A stretch of 64,000 nucleotides of DNA from JAGYLJ01 sp034661035 (GCA_034661035.1 JAYEKM010000008.1:31111-95110); one strand, 5' to 3'; shown: positions 1 through 7,795, counted from the first letter of the stretch. Made by a program: numbers and translations. The notes: generated by a model not told the origin, from the sequence alone.

Positions 1-56
1 CCATAGGTACTATTTCCTCTCAATTCATCGCCCGACTGCAATTCAACTTTTGCCAT
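1..56 (-). CDS. 5' end of an unidentified gene (partial)
   Basis: Reading the minus strand from 56, an ATG is preceded by a strong Shine-Dalgarno (AAGGAGGG, plus-strand positions 61-68) and opens MAKVELQSGDELRG before running off the window. A consensus-like promoter lies just upstream. About 18 codons are too few to name the protein. The SD, spacing and promoter make it a real gene start. Confidence 0.6.
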   Translation of the reverse strand, partial: MAKVELQSGDELRGNSTY

Positions 57-116
57 TTCACCCTCCTTGTTTGAAAAGAACAACTTAGCCTACCCTTGTA
101 GCAAACTATGTTGAAA

Positions 117-145
117 ACTATATTAGATAAAAATAATTTTGTCAA
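117..145 (-). promoter_or_regulatory. sigma70-type promoter
   Basis: On the minus strand, TTGACA (145-140), a 17-nt spacer and TATAGT (122-117) form a near-consensus promoter. It points at the partial gene starting at 56 and lies between that gene and the end of ychF. Confidence 0.75.
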
Positions 146-155
146 CTCCTGATGT

Positions 156-1271
156 TTATATTTTAAACTCAATCACATCTCCATCTTGAACAATATAAGT
201 CTTCCCTTCTGTTCTTATTAAACCTTCTTCCCGAGCTTTAGTTCTAGAACCAGATGCTAACAAATCTTGCCAATTAATGACATCAGCTTTTATAAATTTA
301 TCTTTAAAATCTGTATGAATTGCTGTACCAGCTTGAGGTGCAGTTGATTCCTTTTTTGTAGTCCAAGCTCTAGATTCATCTTCCCCTGTAGTAAAGTAAG
401 TAATCAGATTTAATAATTCATAACCCTTTCTAATTAGAAAATCAATATCATCACAGGAACCTCCTAATGTCTGTTTGTAATCAACTTTTTCATCTTCAGA
501 CAAACCATTCAATTCATGCTCAACCTGAGCATCAATTTTTATCCATTTGGAACCTTGCCTACCGACAGGCAAGTTGCTTTTTTCTAAAAACTGCTCCACT
601 TTCGTCCAACGAGGATCATCTGTCTCATCTAAATTCTTCCCACCCATTTTTTTGTTAAAAGCATAAAGAATTGGTTTCATGGTTAGAAGATGTAATCCTT
701 TTATAATTTGATACTCTTCTTCGTCTAAATCCAAAGATGAGGCTAACTGACCATCACCAAGAACCTTTTCAAACTTAAGCAAAACGTTGTTTTCAGAAAT
801 AGCAACTTTATCCTGCCTTTTTACATCTCTTGAAAGATTAGCTATTCTCTTTGTAACAGTCTGAAAATCTGCCATAACTAACTCTAAGTTGATTACTTCA
901 ATATCATCTATAGGACTAATTTTCCCATCTACATGAATAACCTTGTCATCTTCAAAAATTCGCACCATTTCAATAATAGCGTCCACCTCTCTAATATTGG
1001 CTAAAAACTTATTTCCTAAACCCTCCCCCGAATGTGCTCCTTTAACTAGACCAGCGATATCAACAAACTCAATAGCTGCATGGACAGTTTTCACCGAATT
1101 AGAGAATTTACTTAATTTATCTAAACGATCATCGGGAACAGAAACAACACCAACCGATGGGTCAATTGTGCAAAAAGGATAATTTTCCGCTGATACAGAT
1201 TTTTCAGTCAAAGCGTTAAAGAGAGTCGACTTACCAACATTGGGTAAACCTACGATACCAATAGACAACAT
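156..1271 (-). CDS. ychF: Redox-regulated/ribosome-associated GTPase-family ATPase YchF (Obg family)
   Basis: YchF/OLA1-family P-loop NTPase that associates with ribosomes in the cytoplasm; the family prefers ATP to GTP. The Walker A/G1 motif GLPNVGKST is at residues 8-16, G3 DIAGL near 71-75, an NKK-type G4 near 205, and the C-terminal TGS domain covers about the last 85 residues, ending GDVIEFKI. Length 371 aa is normal for the family. At about residues 233-241 the chain reads NLPVGRQGSK. This short insert is encoded by a palindromic repeat (554-573) and is absent from canonical YchF as far as I recall. The gene is single, with its own upstream and downstream non-coding DNA. Confidence 0.95.
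   Translation of the reverse strand: MLSIGIVGLPNVGKSTLFNALTEKSVSAENYPFCTIDPSVGVVSVPDDRLDKLSKFSNSVKTVHAAIEFVDIAGLVKGAHSGEGLGNKFLANIREVDAIIEMVRIFEDDKVIHVDGKISPIDDIEVINLELVMADFQTVTKRIANLSRDVKRQDKVAISENNVLLKFEKVLGDGQLASSLDLDEEEYQIIKGLHLLTMKPILYAFNKKMGGKNLDETDDPRWTKVEQFLEKSNLPVGRQGSKWIKIDAQVEHELNGLSEDEKVDYKQTLGGSCDDIDFLIRKGYELLNLITYFTTGEDESRAWTTKKESTAPQAGTAIHTDFKDKFIKADVINWQDLLASGSRTKAREEGLIRTEGKTYIVQDGDVIEFKI
554..573. repeat. Palindromic micro-repeat inside ychF
   Basis: CTTGCCT-accg-ACAGGCAAG is an imperfect palindrome translated in frame as LPVGRQG in YchF. It resembles the perfect palindrome at 14042-14061, translated as LPAGR. Confidence 0.7.
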
Positions 1272-1400
1272 AATTAAAAAAAATTATAGATTTTAAATTA
1301 TAAATTATAGATTTTTGAATAACTCAATTAGTTGGATTATTCAAAAGCCCTCCTCATAATAGCCAATTTAAACATAAAACTCAACTCGAACGTCCCAAAT

Positions 1401-1433
1401 AAAAAACGGAGAGGTTTAACCTCTCCGTTTTTT
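1401..1433. terminator. Bidirectional intrinsic terminator
   Basis: A-run + CGGAGAGG, loop tttaa, CCTCTCCG + T-run. It lies just downstream of the minus-strand KH gene (stop at 1459), which it probably terminates. The A-tract and T-tract make it usable in both directions. Confidence 0.85.
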
Positions 1434-1458
1434 ATTTACCTATTTTAAAAATTTAAAA

Positions 1459-1806
1459 TTACAATGATTTCAAATCTTCAATAGCCTCATCAACACTACT
1501 AGCATCTTCACTTGAAGATTCCACTGCAGGTGCACTAGGCATAGGTCGGTTACTTCCTTCAGGTTCGTTGATTTTCAAATTAACACGAGAATTATTTTTC
1601 ATTCCAACAACTCTTAAAAGAGTCCTTATGGCCTTAGCTGTGTTTCCACTTTTACCAATAATCTTACCCATATCTGCTGGATCAACATCAAGAGTAATTA
1701 AAACTCCCATTTCATCTACTTTTCTATCAACTCTTACAGCTTCTGGATTGTCAACTAATTCTTTGACAACATATTCCAAAAACTCTACATCTTTAATTTC
1801 TGACAT
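1459..1806 (-). CDS. khpA: KH-domain RNA-binding protein (KhpA/YlqC-like)
   Basis: Small RNA-binding protein of 115 aa. A single type II-like KH fold covers about residues 8-80 with the RNA-gripping GxxG loop IIGKSGNTAKAIRTLLR near 49-65. The C-terminal 30 residues are an acidic, Ser/Glu-rich tail (SSSEDASSVDEAIEDL). In many bacteria KhpA sits between rpsP and rimM. Here it stands alone with its own terminator (1401-1433). KhpA works with KhpB/EloR in Firmicutes, but no KhpB is visible in this window, so its partner is unknown. Confidence 0.85.
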   Translation of the reverse strand: MSEIKDVEFLEYVVKELVDNPEAVRVDRKVDEMGVLITLDVDPADMGKIIGKSGNTAKAIRTLLRVVGMKNNSRVNLKINEPEGSNRPMPSAPAVESSSEDASSVDEAIEDLKSL

Positions 1807-1868
1807 AAATATTTATTAACAATAATTCATAATCTTGTAAAACAAAAGCAGTTGTCGACCACTGCTGA

Positions 1869-2047
1869 GAGTTTGTTCAGGACCTCACCGCAAATTAAAA
1901 AATAAATGCTTGTCAACTGAAATTTCGAAATTTTTGCTACAAATTGTCTTCTTTCCCTCAATATACTTATGTATGTTTCGTCAAAAAAGATAATTTTCGC
2001 TAAAAATTTAGAAAATTTCAGTCAGACATGAGATCCCGAACAAACTC
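1869..2047. repeat. Inverted-repeat element, about 180 bp, gene-less
   Basis: The ends are GAGTTTGTTCAGGACCTCA (1869-1887) and its imperfect reverse complement (GAGTTTGTTCGGGATCTCA on the other strand, ending 2047). Inside, a second pair of arms (ACTGAAATTTcgAAATTTTTgCTA and the matching TAGCgAAAATT side) continues the fold. The whole block could form one long imperfect hairpin. It fills most of the 347-bp gap between the KH gene and the sugar transferase and contains no ORF. Probably a MITE-like element. Confidence 0.65.
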
Positions 2048-2126
2048 TAAAACAATTTTAACAAGTTAAAGAAAAAAATCAACACTCTTACTTTATTACG
2101 GCTATCGCTTTTTTTGAGAAATATTG

Positions 2127-2132
2127 TATAAT
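2127..2132 (+). promoter_or_regulatory. Probable -10 box of the sugar-transferase gene
   Basis: A perfect TATAAT lies 22 nt upstream of the ATG at 2154. An AAAGG Shine-Dalgarno (2146-2150) lies between them. The -35 region is poor (T-rich). This arrangement argues against the earlier in-frame TTG at 2124, which overlaps the -10 box. Confidence 0.6.
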
Positions 2133-2153
2133 TTCCACCAAATACAAAGGATA

Positions 2154-3506
2154 ATGCTGATTTTAAACAAAAAAGAACCGATATTCCTTTTCATTGGCGA
2201 TATTTTATTTTTTACCATAGCGCTTTGGTTAACTCTTCTCATTCGTTATGCAAAAATACCAAGTCAAACTTTTTTTACTGATCACCTAGCTCCTTTCTCT
2301 ATTCTCTTCCTCTTCTGGGCAATTTCTTTCTTTATCGCAGGTCTCTATGAGAGACAAGCCCTAGTTCAAAGGAGATCTTTTTTCTCAATCATTATTAATA
2401 CACAAATCGTTAATAGTATCGTTGCTATTATCTTCTTTTACTTTATCCCTATCTTTGGACTTGCCCCAAAAACTATCATTTTCATATACTTAATTATTTC
2501 TCTCATACTAATCCTCATCTGGAGAACTTATATCGTTCCCTCTTTAGGCGTTAAACACAAATTCAACGCTATGTTAATTGGAAGAGGGGAAGAAATGAAT
2601 AAAATCAAAAAAGAAGTAAATAATAATCCTTGGTATAATCTCCAATTCGTTTTAATTATTAACCTAGACAGAAAATCAAAAATAGATTTCCAAAAAGATA
2701 TCCTCAACCCTATTTATGAACGCAATGTTTCAACAGTCGTTATGGATTTGAATGATCCAGAATTACAAAAAACTGTTCCTTATTTTTACAACCTAATCTT
2801 TTCTAAAATTAAGTTTTTAGACATCCATAAAGTTTACGAAGATATTTTTGATAGAATCCCAATCTCTCTTATCAAATATCACTGGTTCTTAGAAAACATT
2901 AATTCTTCAAAAAGACACTTTTATTCTTTTTCCAAGAGATTAATGGATATCGTTATTGCCTTACCTCTAACCATTATCTTTTTCATAATTTGTCCTTTTA
3001 TTTGGTTCGCTATGAAAACAGAAGATAAGGGACCTTTATTTTATTTTCCAGAAAGAACAGGTCGGAATAACAGTATCATCAAGCTGATAAAATTCCGTAC
3101 TATGACCCAGACATTAACAGATGCTAGTGATTGGGGAAAAGGTAAAAATAAGATTACTAAAGTAGGAGGGTTCCTAAGAAAATGGAGAATAGATGAATTA
3201 CCTCAGGCATTAAATGTTCTGAAAGGTGATATCTCTCTCATCGGACCACGACCAGAATTTATGTCAGCTGTGGAACAATATGAAAAGAAAATCCCTCATT
3301 ACGGAATCCGCCATTTAATAAAACCTGGTTTATCTGGCTGGGCTCAAATTTATCACAAAGAAGCTCCCCGCCACGAAGTTGATATTAAACAAACTAAGAT
3401 AAAGCTTTCCTATGATCTATTTTACATAAAAAACCAATCATTTTTGATTGATTTAAAAATTGCTTTAAAAACAATTAAAACTCTTATTTCCCGTAGCGGT
3501 TCTTAA
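2154..3506 (+). CDS. Polyprenyl-phosphate sugar-1-phosphate transferase (WbaP/WcaJ-type initiating glycosyltransferase)
   Basis: Membrane enzyme that starts glycan assembly by moving a sugar-1-phosphate onto undecaprenyl phosphate. About four to five transmembrane segments fill roughly the first 125 residues. A soluble Rossmann-like stretch follows, and the bacterial sugar-transferase domain covers the last 190 residues. It begins with a membrane re-entrant helix (KRLMDIVIALPLTIIFFIIC) and contains KLIKFRTM, WRIDELPQ and SLIGPRPE, the family's catalytic and substrate motifs. The start at 2154 is chosen for AAAGG spacing and because the upstream TTG lies in the promoter. It probably feeds the glycan genes further along the window. 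Confidence 0.9.
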   Translation: MLILNKKEPIFLFIGDILFFTIALWLTLLIRYAKIPSQTFFTDHLAPFSILFLFWAISFFIAGLYERQALVQRRSFFSIIINTQIVNSIVAIIFFYFIPIFGLAPKTIIFIYLIISLILILIWRTYIVPSLGVKHKFNAMLIGRGEEMNKIKKEVNNNPWYNLQFVLIINLDRKSKIDFQKDILNPIYERNVSTVVMDLNDPELQKTVPYFYNLIFSKIKFLDIHKVYEDIFDRIPISLIKYHWFLENINSSKRHFYSFSKRLMDIVIALPLTIIFFIICPFIWFAMKTEDKGPLFYFPERTGRNNSIIKLIKFRTMTQTLTDASDWGKGKNKITKVGGFLRKWRIDELPQALNVLKGDISLIGPRPEFMSAVEQYEKKIPHYGIRHLIKPGLSGWAQIYHKEAPRHEVDIKQTKIKLSYDLFYIKNQSFLIDLKIALKTIKTLISRSGS

Positions 3507-3538
3507 TTTCATCTAAATTAGATTATGTTACAATATTC

Positions 3539-3746
3539 ACCCTGTTAAATAACTTTAAATTTTACAGAAAAATGTTTTATGTATATGTGTTACAATCAAA
3601 TGAAGACAAAAGGTTTCGTGCAGATTATACAAAAAATTTAAAGTTAAGATTTGACCGTCATAATAAAAAAATTTTATTTAACAATACAAAAACATACTAT
3701 GGAAAAACATTTATTAGAAAAAGGGTCAAATCTTATTTAATAGGGT
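3539..3746 (+). mobile_element. Degenerate GIY-YIG-derived inverted-repeat element (copy A1)
   Basis: Terminal inverted repeats ACCCTGTTAAATAA (3539-3552) and TTATTTAATAGGGT (3733-3746) flank a shrunken GIY-YIG coding sequence. A second diverged copy with the same ends and similar interior lies inverted at 7797-8012. The right end lies 4 nt before the PAP2 start codon and brings an AGGG that can act as its Shine-Dalgarno. Confidence 0.75.
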
Positions 3747-3748
3747 AA
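3572..3748 (+). pseudogene. GIY-YIG endonuclease remnant
   Basis: A 58-codon open frame (MFYVYVLQSNEDK...) matches the intact GIY-YIG protein at 34463-34726 in its N-terminal strand, in TKNLKLRF(D/E)xHN and in its C-terminal KRVKSYLIG. The YIG/YTG segment is altered (RADYT) and the middle, including the usual catalytic Glu region, is missing. It is a broken nuclease gene; its last codons are the right terminal repeat of the element. Confidence 0.75.
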
Positions 3749-3750
3749 AT

Positions 3751-4299
3751 ATGAACGAAAATATTTTTTATTTTTTCAGCAACTTAGTATTTAGAAACGA
3801 AATGGTTGATATGTTAATTGTCTTTTTAGCTGATTGGCTTATTTGGTGGATGATCTTTTTTGTGGCTGTTCTATTTTTTCTAAAAAAAATATCTTTCAAG
3901 ATAATTTTGAAAATACTAACAGCGACATTAGCCGCTTGGTTAATTTCTAAATTAATTAAGCACTTTTACTTTAGTCCCCGACCTTTTGTCTTATTAACTG
4001 ATATAAAAACACTTTTTACTCATGGGCTTAATGATTCTTTCCCGTCTGGTCATACAACTTTTGCATTTGCCTTAGCAACAGCTATTTCCCTCTTTTCAAA
4101 TTGGAAAACCGGTTTATTCTTTTTCGTTAGTGCAATCCTGATTGGACTATCCAGAATTACAGTAGGAATTCATTGGCCTCTTGATATTTTAGGAGGATTA
4201 GTTCTAGGAGTAATAATTTCTTCAATTTTTTATTTTTTGCAAAAAACAAAGGTGAGTCGATTTAACGACTCACCTCAGGATAAAACTTCAAATGTTTAA
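3751..4299 (+). CDS. PAP2-family membrane phosphatase (lipid/undecaprenyl pyrophosphate phosphatase-like)
   Basis: 182-aa integral membrane acid phosphatase of the PAP2 superfamily. The three-part signature is complete: K-x6-RP (KHFYFSPRP, about residues 70-78), PSGH (about 96-99) and SR-x5-H (SRITVGIHWPLD, about 133-144). Five to six hydrophobic segments surround these motifs. Its position after an initiating sugar transferase suggests recycling of the polyprenyl carrier, though lipid phosphatase roles are equally possible. Translation probably uses the AGGG at the end of element A1. The last 20 codons run through a perfect palindrome (4250-4275) giving a KVSRFNDSPQD tail that looks acquired. 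Confidence 0.85.
   Translation: MNENIFYFFSNLVFRNEMVDMLIVFLADWLIWWMIFFVAVLFFLKKISFKIILKILTATLAAWLISKLIKHFYFSPRPFVLLTDIKTLFTHGLNDSFPSGHTTFAFALATAISLFSNWKTGLFFFVSAILIGLSRITVGIHWPLDILGGLVLGVIISSIFYFLQKTKVSRFNDSPQDKTSNV
4250..4275. repeat. Perfect palindrome at the 3' end of the PAP2 gene
   Basis: AGGTGAGTCG-atttaa-CGACTCACCT: 10-bp perfect arms, 6-nt loop, translated in frame. No T-run follows, so it is not a standard terminator. It may stabilise the mRNA 3' end or be another small palindromic insertion. Confidence 0.7.
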
Positions 4300-4329
4300 A
4301 CATAACAAGAATCCTTTTCTGTTAAAATG

Positions 4330-4452
4330 TTATTGACGTTTGAAAATAACTTTTTCCCCACACTCTGGGCAAACACAATGTACACATTTATCTTCCTCAT
4401 GAGATAACACCAAACGAGTATTACATGCTTCACATCTTCTTCTTATAGTCAT
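4330..4452 (-). CDS. 40-aa double-CxxC zinc-ribbon-like protein
   Basis: A short minus-strand gene starts at ATG 4452 with GGGAGGAAA upstream as Shine-Dalgarno and ends with TAA at 4330. The product begins MTIRRRCEACNTRL and contains CVHCVCPECG, so cysteines occur as CEAC, CVHC and CPEC. This looks like a compact zinc ribbon, perhaps nucleic-acid binding. It lies convergent to the PAP2 gene and divergent from rel. I do not recognise a named family. Confidence 0.65.
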   Translation of the reverse strand: MTIRRRCEACNTRLVLSHEEDKCVHCVCPECGEKVIFKRQ

Positions 4453-4593
4453 AGCTCTTTCCTCCCTATCCCCATGAAAAAATTAAAGATCAACCTAAAT
4501 TGATTATCTACCTATTTAGATATCTTTCAACTAAAGAAAGTGGATAACTACCCGTATTGTTTTTTTGGATTCAAACAGTTATTCTATATAGCA

Positions 4594-6120
4594 ATGAGAA
4601 ATACCAAAGAGCTTATATCCTTGTTAGATTCCCCTGATAAAGAAGATCAGAAGATGATCATCAAGGCTTATGATTTTGCCCAAAAAGCTCACTCAAAACA
4701 ACTACGTTATTCGGGAGAACCTTACTTTGTCCATTCTTACGAGACAGGGAAAAATTTAGCCTTATTAGGCATGGGAGCTATTGTCGTTACAGCTGGCTTA
4801 TTACACGATGTCATAGAAGACGCTGATGTCAGTGAGGATGAAATTGAAAAAGAATTTGGAGAAGAGATTCTCTTTCTAATCCAAGGAGTTACCAAGTTGG
4901 GTAAAATACGTTTCCGAGGACTAAAAAGACATGCTGAAAGTTTAAGAAAATTATTTGTAGCTTCTTCTCAAGATATTCGAGTAATCATAATTAAGTTAGC
5001 TGACCGTATCCATAATATGGAAACTCTTAAATATGTCCCCGAAGAAAAACAACTTCGTATCGCAACCGAAACCCTAGAAATTTTTGCTCCTCTTGCCTAC
5101 CGTCTAGGTATGGGAATCCTAAACAGACAGCTAGAAGATTTGTCTTTTCCGTTTGTTTATCCTAAAGAACATACAAGAGTACAGGAGATAATGAAGGAAA
5201 AAAATAATGAAGATATTGAACTATTAAAAAAAGTTAGTCAAACTATTATAAAAAGATTAGCTAAGGAAGGTATCACTAATATTAAAACTAGTTACAGAAA
5301 GAAAGGTTCTTATAGTTTATACAAAAAACTTGAAAGAAAAAGTTGGGATGTGAATAAAATCTACGATATTTTTGCCTTGAGAATTATTGTTCCCACTGTT
5401 AACGACTGTTACAAAGCCCTTGGAATTATCCACGGATTTAGAAGACCGATGCCTGGCAGAATAAAAGATTACATTGCTTTTTCAAAACCAAATGGTTATC
5501 AAAGTATTCATACAACAATTTTCACAAGATTTGGAAATGTTGTAGAGATCCAATTAAGAACTGCTGAGATGCACGAAAAAGCTGAATATGGAATTGCTTC
5601 ACATCTATCATACAAGACCAAGAAAATTGGGAATGGGTCAGGTTCATCTCACAATATTTGGATCAAAAGACTTTTGCCGAATATTAATAAATTAAATAAA
5701 AATGGGGGCGACAAAAAAAATGGGGGTTCTGCCGATATCCCTGTTTGGATTAAAAAACTAGCTGATAGTCCAAATAACATCCATTCTAAAGAATTTGTAG
5801 AAGAGTTAAAAAAAGATTTCTTTGAACATAGAATCTTTATTTTTACCCCTAAAGGGGATGTAATTGATTTACCGACTGATTCTAGTCCAATTGATTTTGC
5901 TTATGCCATTCACTCTGATATTGGTAACCACATGTCTGAAGCAAAAGTCCATGGCAAATTAGTTTCTTTAGATACTAAACTACAAAACGGAGATATTGTA
6001 GAAATAACAACAAAAAAAGGAAACTCCCCTACCCGTAAATGGTTAAACATGGTAAGAACAACCGACGCCAAAAGACATATCAAATCATCTTTAAAAAAAC
6101 GAGAGGAAGTTAAAAATTAA
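4594..6120 (+). CDS. rel: (p)ppGpp synthetase/hydrolase Rel (RelA/SpoT family)
   Basis: Stringent-response enzyme that makes and hydrolyses (p)ppGpp. An HD hydrolase domain covers about residues 15-170 (FVHSYETG, LLHDVIED, KLADRIHNMETL). The synthetase domain follows (RRPMPGRIKDYIAFSKPNGYQSIHT, then VEIQLRTAEMHEKAEYGIASH), then a TGS domain (about 415-480, FIFTPKGDVIDLP, FAYAIHSDIGNHM). About 508 aa with no C-terminal ACT/RRM domain, so shorter than typical Rel (about 730 aa). Both catalytic domains look intact. Start at 4594 (MRNTKELISLL) is preferred to the in-frame ATG at 4540, whose extra 18 residues do not look like the family. Terminator at 6119-6150. Confidence 0.92.
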   Translation: MRNTKELISLLDSPDKEDQKMIIKAYDFAQKAHSKQLRYSGEPYFVHSYETGKNLALLGMGAIVVTAGLLHDVIEDADVSEDEIEKEFGEEILFLIQGVTKLGKIRFRGLKRHAESLRKLFVASSQDIRVIIIKLADRIHNMETLKYVPEEKQLRIATETLEIFAPLAYRLGMGILNRQLEDLSFPFVYPKEHTRVQEIMKEKNNEDIELLKKVSQTIIKRLAKEGITNIKTSYRKKGSYSLYKKLERKSWDVNKIYDIFALRIIVPTVNDCYKALGIIHGFRRPMPGRIKDYIAFSKPNGYQSIHTTIFTRFGNVVEIQLRTAEMHEKAEYGIASHLSYKTKKIGNGSGSSHNIWIKRLLPNINKLNKNGGDKKNGGSADIPVWIKKLADSPNNIHSKEFVEELKKDFFEHRIFIFTPKGDVIDLPTDSSPIDFAYAIHSDIGNHMSEAKVHGKLVSLDTKLQNGDIVEITTKKGNSPTRKWLNMVRTTDAKRHIKSSLKKREEVKN

Positions 6121-6150
6121 AAACCGTGAGGAATTACCCTCACGGTTTTT
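6119..6150. terminator. Bidirectional terminator between rel and the SLOG gene
   Basis: AAAAACCGTGAGG, loop of about 6 nt, CCTCACGGTTTTT, then AATTTTT. It sits between two convergent genes and serves both. Confidence 0.9.
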
Positions 6151-6161
6151 AATTTTTAACT

Positions 6162-6788
6162 TTATTCTTTATCGAAAATTTTTTCAGGATTTTCTAACTT
6201 AATTCTTTTGTGATTCTCATAAGTTTCTTTCTTGTCCTTTTCTACTAATTTCAAAACTTTTTCAACTAATCTTTTAGGATCAGAATCAAAAACAATATTA
6301 TCATTTGGCCGATGAGCTTTTTCAATAATAAGTTGGATAATCTCATCTGTGGCCCAATCCCCTTCTAAAATACCCATTGGTTTTTCATCTTCAAAAGCAA
6401 TGGTAAATTCGTGGATAGTTCCAACTCTTCCAGCAGAAATAAAAACTGCATCTACTGATTTGGTCAAAATCAAATCCCTCCCTGGATAACCAAAACCTGT
6501 ATAAACAATCAAATCCATATACTCGGTCGGTAATTTGTAAGAATGTAAATGTTCATCCTCTGTGTCAGCAGGTGAGAACCCAATAGACATTCCCCCTTCA
6601 TTTTTTGCCCCCTTAGCTGCCCACAAAGGCAAGCCTGTAGTAGCTCCTGTAACTAGAATACCTCCTTGTCTAATAATTTCTTTACCTAATTCTTCTGTCT
6701 TTACAACAGCATCTGGAGTTAAATGAGTTGTATCTGCTGAACCAGAGACACAAAGTTTAGGTTTCAAAAACATTCCTTTATCGTCCAT
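6162..6788 (-). CDS. SLOG/LOG-family Rossmann nucleotide-binding protein (TIGR00725-like)
   Basis: 208-aa single-domain protein of the lysine-decarboxylase-like/SLOG superfamily. Visible features are the first strand KPKLCVSGSADT, LVTGATTGLPLWAAKGAK near 45-62, and SAGRVGTIHEF near 117-127. This last motif stands where cytokinin-activating LOG proteins have PGGxGTxxE, so the first Gly-rich residues are altered (SAGR). The fold binds nucleotide-like ligands; the actual substrate cannot be told from sequence. It is convergent with rel, and a small inverted-repeat element (6828-6901) lies just upstream of its start. Confidence 0.75.
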   Translation of the reverse strand: MDDKGMFLKPKLCVSGSADTTHLTPDAVVKTEELGKEIIRQGGILVTGATTGLPLWAAKGAKNEGGMSIGFSPADTEDEHLHSYKLPTEYMDLIVYTGFGYPGRDLILTKSVDAVFISAGRVGTIHEFTIAFEDEKPMGILEGDWATDEIIQLIIEKAHRPNDNIVFDSDPKRLVEKVLKLVEKDKKETYENHKRIKLENPEKIFDKE

Positions 6789-6827
6789 AATATTTTTCTT
6801 ATGAGCAAAGCGAATTAGAAAAATATT

Positions 6828-6901
6828 ACCCTGTTAAATCAAATTTTGTAAAAATTTGATTCATTTGAGTTTTAAAAACTCAAATGATATTTAATATGGG
6901 T
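6828..6901. mobile_element. Minimal inverted-repeat element of the GIY-YIG family (copy A2)
   Basis: Ends ACCCTGTTAAAT (6828-6839) and ATTTAATATGGGT (near-complement with one extra base, to 6901). The interior is only two small hairpins (caaatttt/aaaatttg and catttgagt/actcaaatg). No coding content. It lies about 40 bp upstream of the SLOG gene. Confidence 0.6.
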
Positions 6902-6950
6902 TATTCCAAAAAACTACTAAGCTCCTATTTATAATCTATAATTAAATTTA

Positions 6951-7357
6951 AGTTAAAAGTCTATAAAGGCCAACGTCTATAAAGTCTTTATAAAACCTGA
7001 TAATAATTTCGATATTTCAATCGATAAACTAAAACATTTTTCAAACTGTTCTTTAGATAAATACTTTAGCTCTAAAGCTAAATAAAGCATCGATCTTACC
7101 TCTCCACAGGAACCTTTTGCTATAAATAAAAAATGCTTAAACTCTCTATCCCCCTTCCTCTCAAATCCTTCTGCAATATTGTTCATTACTGAAACAGAAG
7201 CTCTCTGAATCTGGTCTCTAAAGCTATAGTCCTTAGAATCTGAAAAACTTTTGTAGATACTGATCGTTAGGGTTCTTGCTTTCTGCCATGATATCATATC
7301 TTCAAATTTTTCAATTTTCATACTTTTTACTTTATAGACTTTATGAACTTTCGACTG
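6951..7357 (-). mobile_element. Inverted-repeat-bounded unit carrying a four-helix-bundle gene (copy B1)
   Basis: The gene at 6977-7321 is bounded by related inverted sequences built from AAAGTCTATAAAGTC units: 5' side GTCGAAAGTTCATAAAG..., 3' side ...CTTTATAGACgttggccTTTATAGAC. The same unit bounds gene-less copies at 9111-9223, 12329-12425 and 56130-56266. The left end supplies the last codons (VESS) and stop of the upstream membrane-protein gene. A compact, possibly mobile or IVS-like unit. Confidence 0.6.
6977..7321 (-). CDS. Four-helix-bundle protein (S23 / 23S rRNA intervening-sequence protein family)
   Basis: About 114 aa from ATG 7321 (MKIEKFEDMISWQKAR). The family signature is clear: FEDMISWQKARTL, RDQIQRASVSVMNNIAEGFER, FKHFLFIAKGSCGEVRSML. 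These proteins form pentameric four-helix bundles and were first found encoded in intervening sequences of 23S rRNA genes; Avd of diversity-generating retroelements is related. The biochemical role is not established. No reverse transcriptase is present here. An upstream in-frame extension (KVHKVYKVKS) is only the translated repeat and is excluded. The gene is enclosed by inverted repeats that also exist as gene-less copies elsewhere in the window. Confidence 0.85.
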   Translation of the reverse strand: MKIEKFEDMISWQKARTLTISIYKSFSDSKDYSFRDQIQRASVSVMNNIAEGFERKGDREFKHFLFIAKGSCGEVRSMLYLALELKYLSKEQFEKCFSLSIEISKLLSGFIKTL

Positions 7358-7793
7358 TAACATCCATTTTATCAAGTTTACCTTTTTCTGCAACAAAAGA
7401 CTTATCCTTCCTCAATTTTAAAAGAATGAAATAAGCCAGCAACCAACCCAACATATCCATTAAAATATCCAGACTAGTGTCTAAGTTAAAGTTAGATTGA
7501 TAAATTGAAGCCTTTGCTAAATATTCAAAAATTTCCCACAAAATACCTACTGTTATTACAAAAAATAAGGATGTATAGAATATAGAAAGTTTTTCTTTAA
7601 TTCTTCTAAAATATTTCGATAGAAAAAAAATATAATAAGAAAGCAAAGCCACCCAAAAACCACCAAGAAAGTGCATAATTATGTCAAACCACCAAAATTT
7701 CCAATATAGGAAAAAGTGGCTAGCAAGAATATTTAAAATAAAGATTATATAAATAAAAACAACCAGAAAAATTGAAAAAGTTTTTTTGCTCAT
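7341..7793 (-). CDS. Small multi-pass membrane protein (YjdF/DUF2238-like)
   Basis: About 151 aa from ATG 7793 (MSKKTFSIFLVVFIY). Four or so hydrophobic segments are visible. HFLGGFWVALLSYY, WEIFEYLAK and DTSLDILMDMLGW resemble the conserved segments of YjdF/DUF2238 membrane proteins, of unknown function. The longer in-frame ORF to 7871 is rejected because its first 26 residues are the frameshifted GIY-YIG remnant of element A3. AGGG from that element's end gives the likely Shine-Dalgarno, and A3 also carries an extended -10 (TGC-TATAAT, 7964-7956) pointing this way. The C-terminus VTVESS and stop come from repeat B1. Confidence 0.65.
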   Translation of the reverse strand: MSKKTFSIFLVVFIYIIFILNILASHFFLYWKFWWFDIIMHFLGGFWVALLSYYIFFLSKYFRRIKEKLSIFYTSLFFVITVGILWEIFEYLAKASIYQSNFNLDTSLDILMDMLGWLLAYFILLKLRKDKSFVAEKGKLDKMDVTVESS

Positions 7794-7795
7794 AT

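Noticed and set aside
6977..7321. Avd-like accessory gene of a diversity-generating retroelement
   Set aside because: Same fold family, but no reverse transcriptase or template/variable repeats found nearby.
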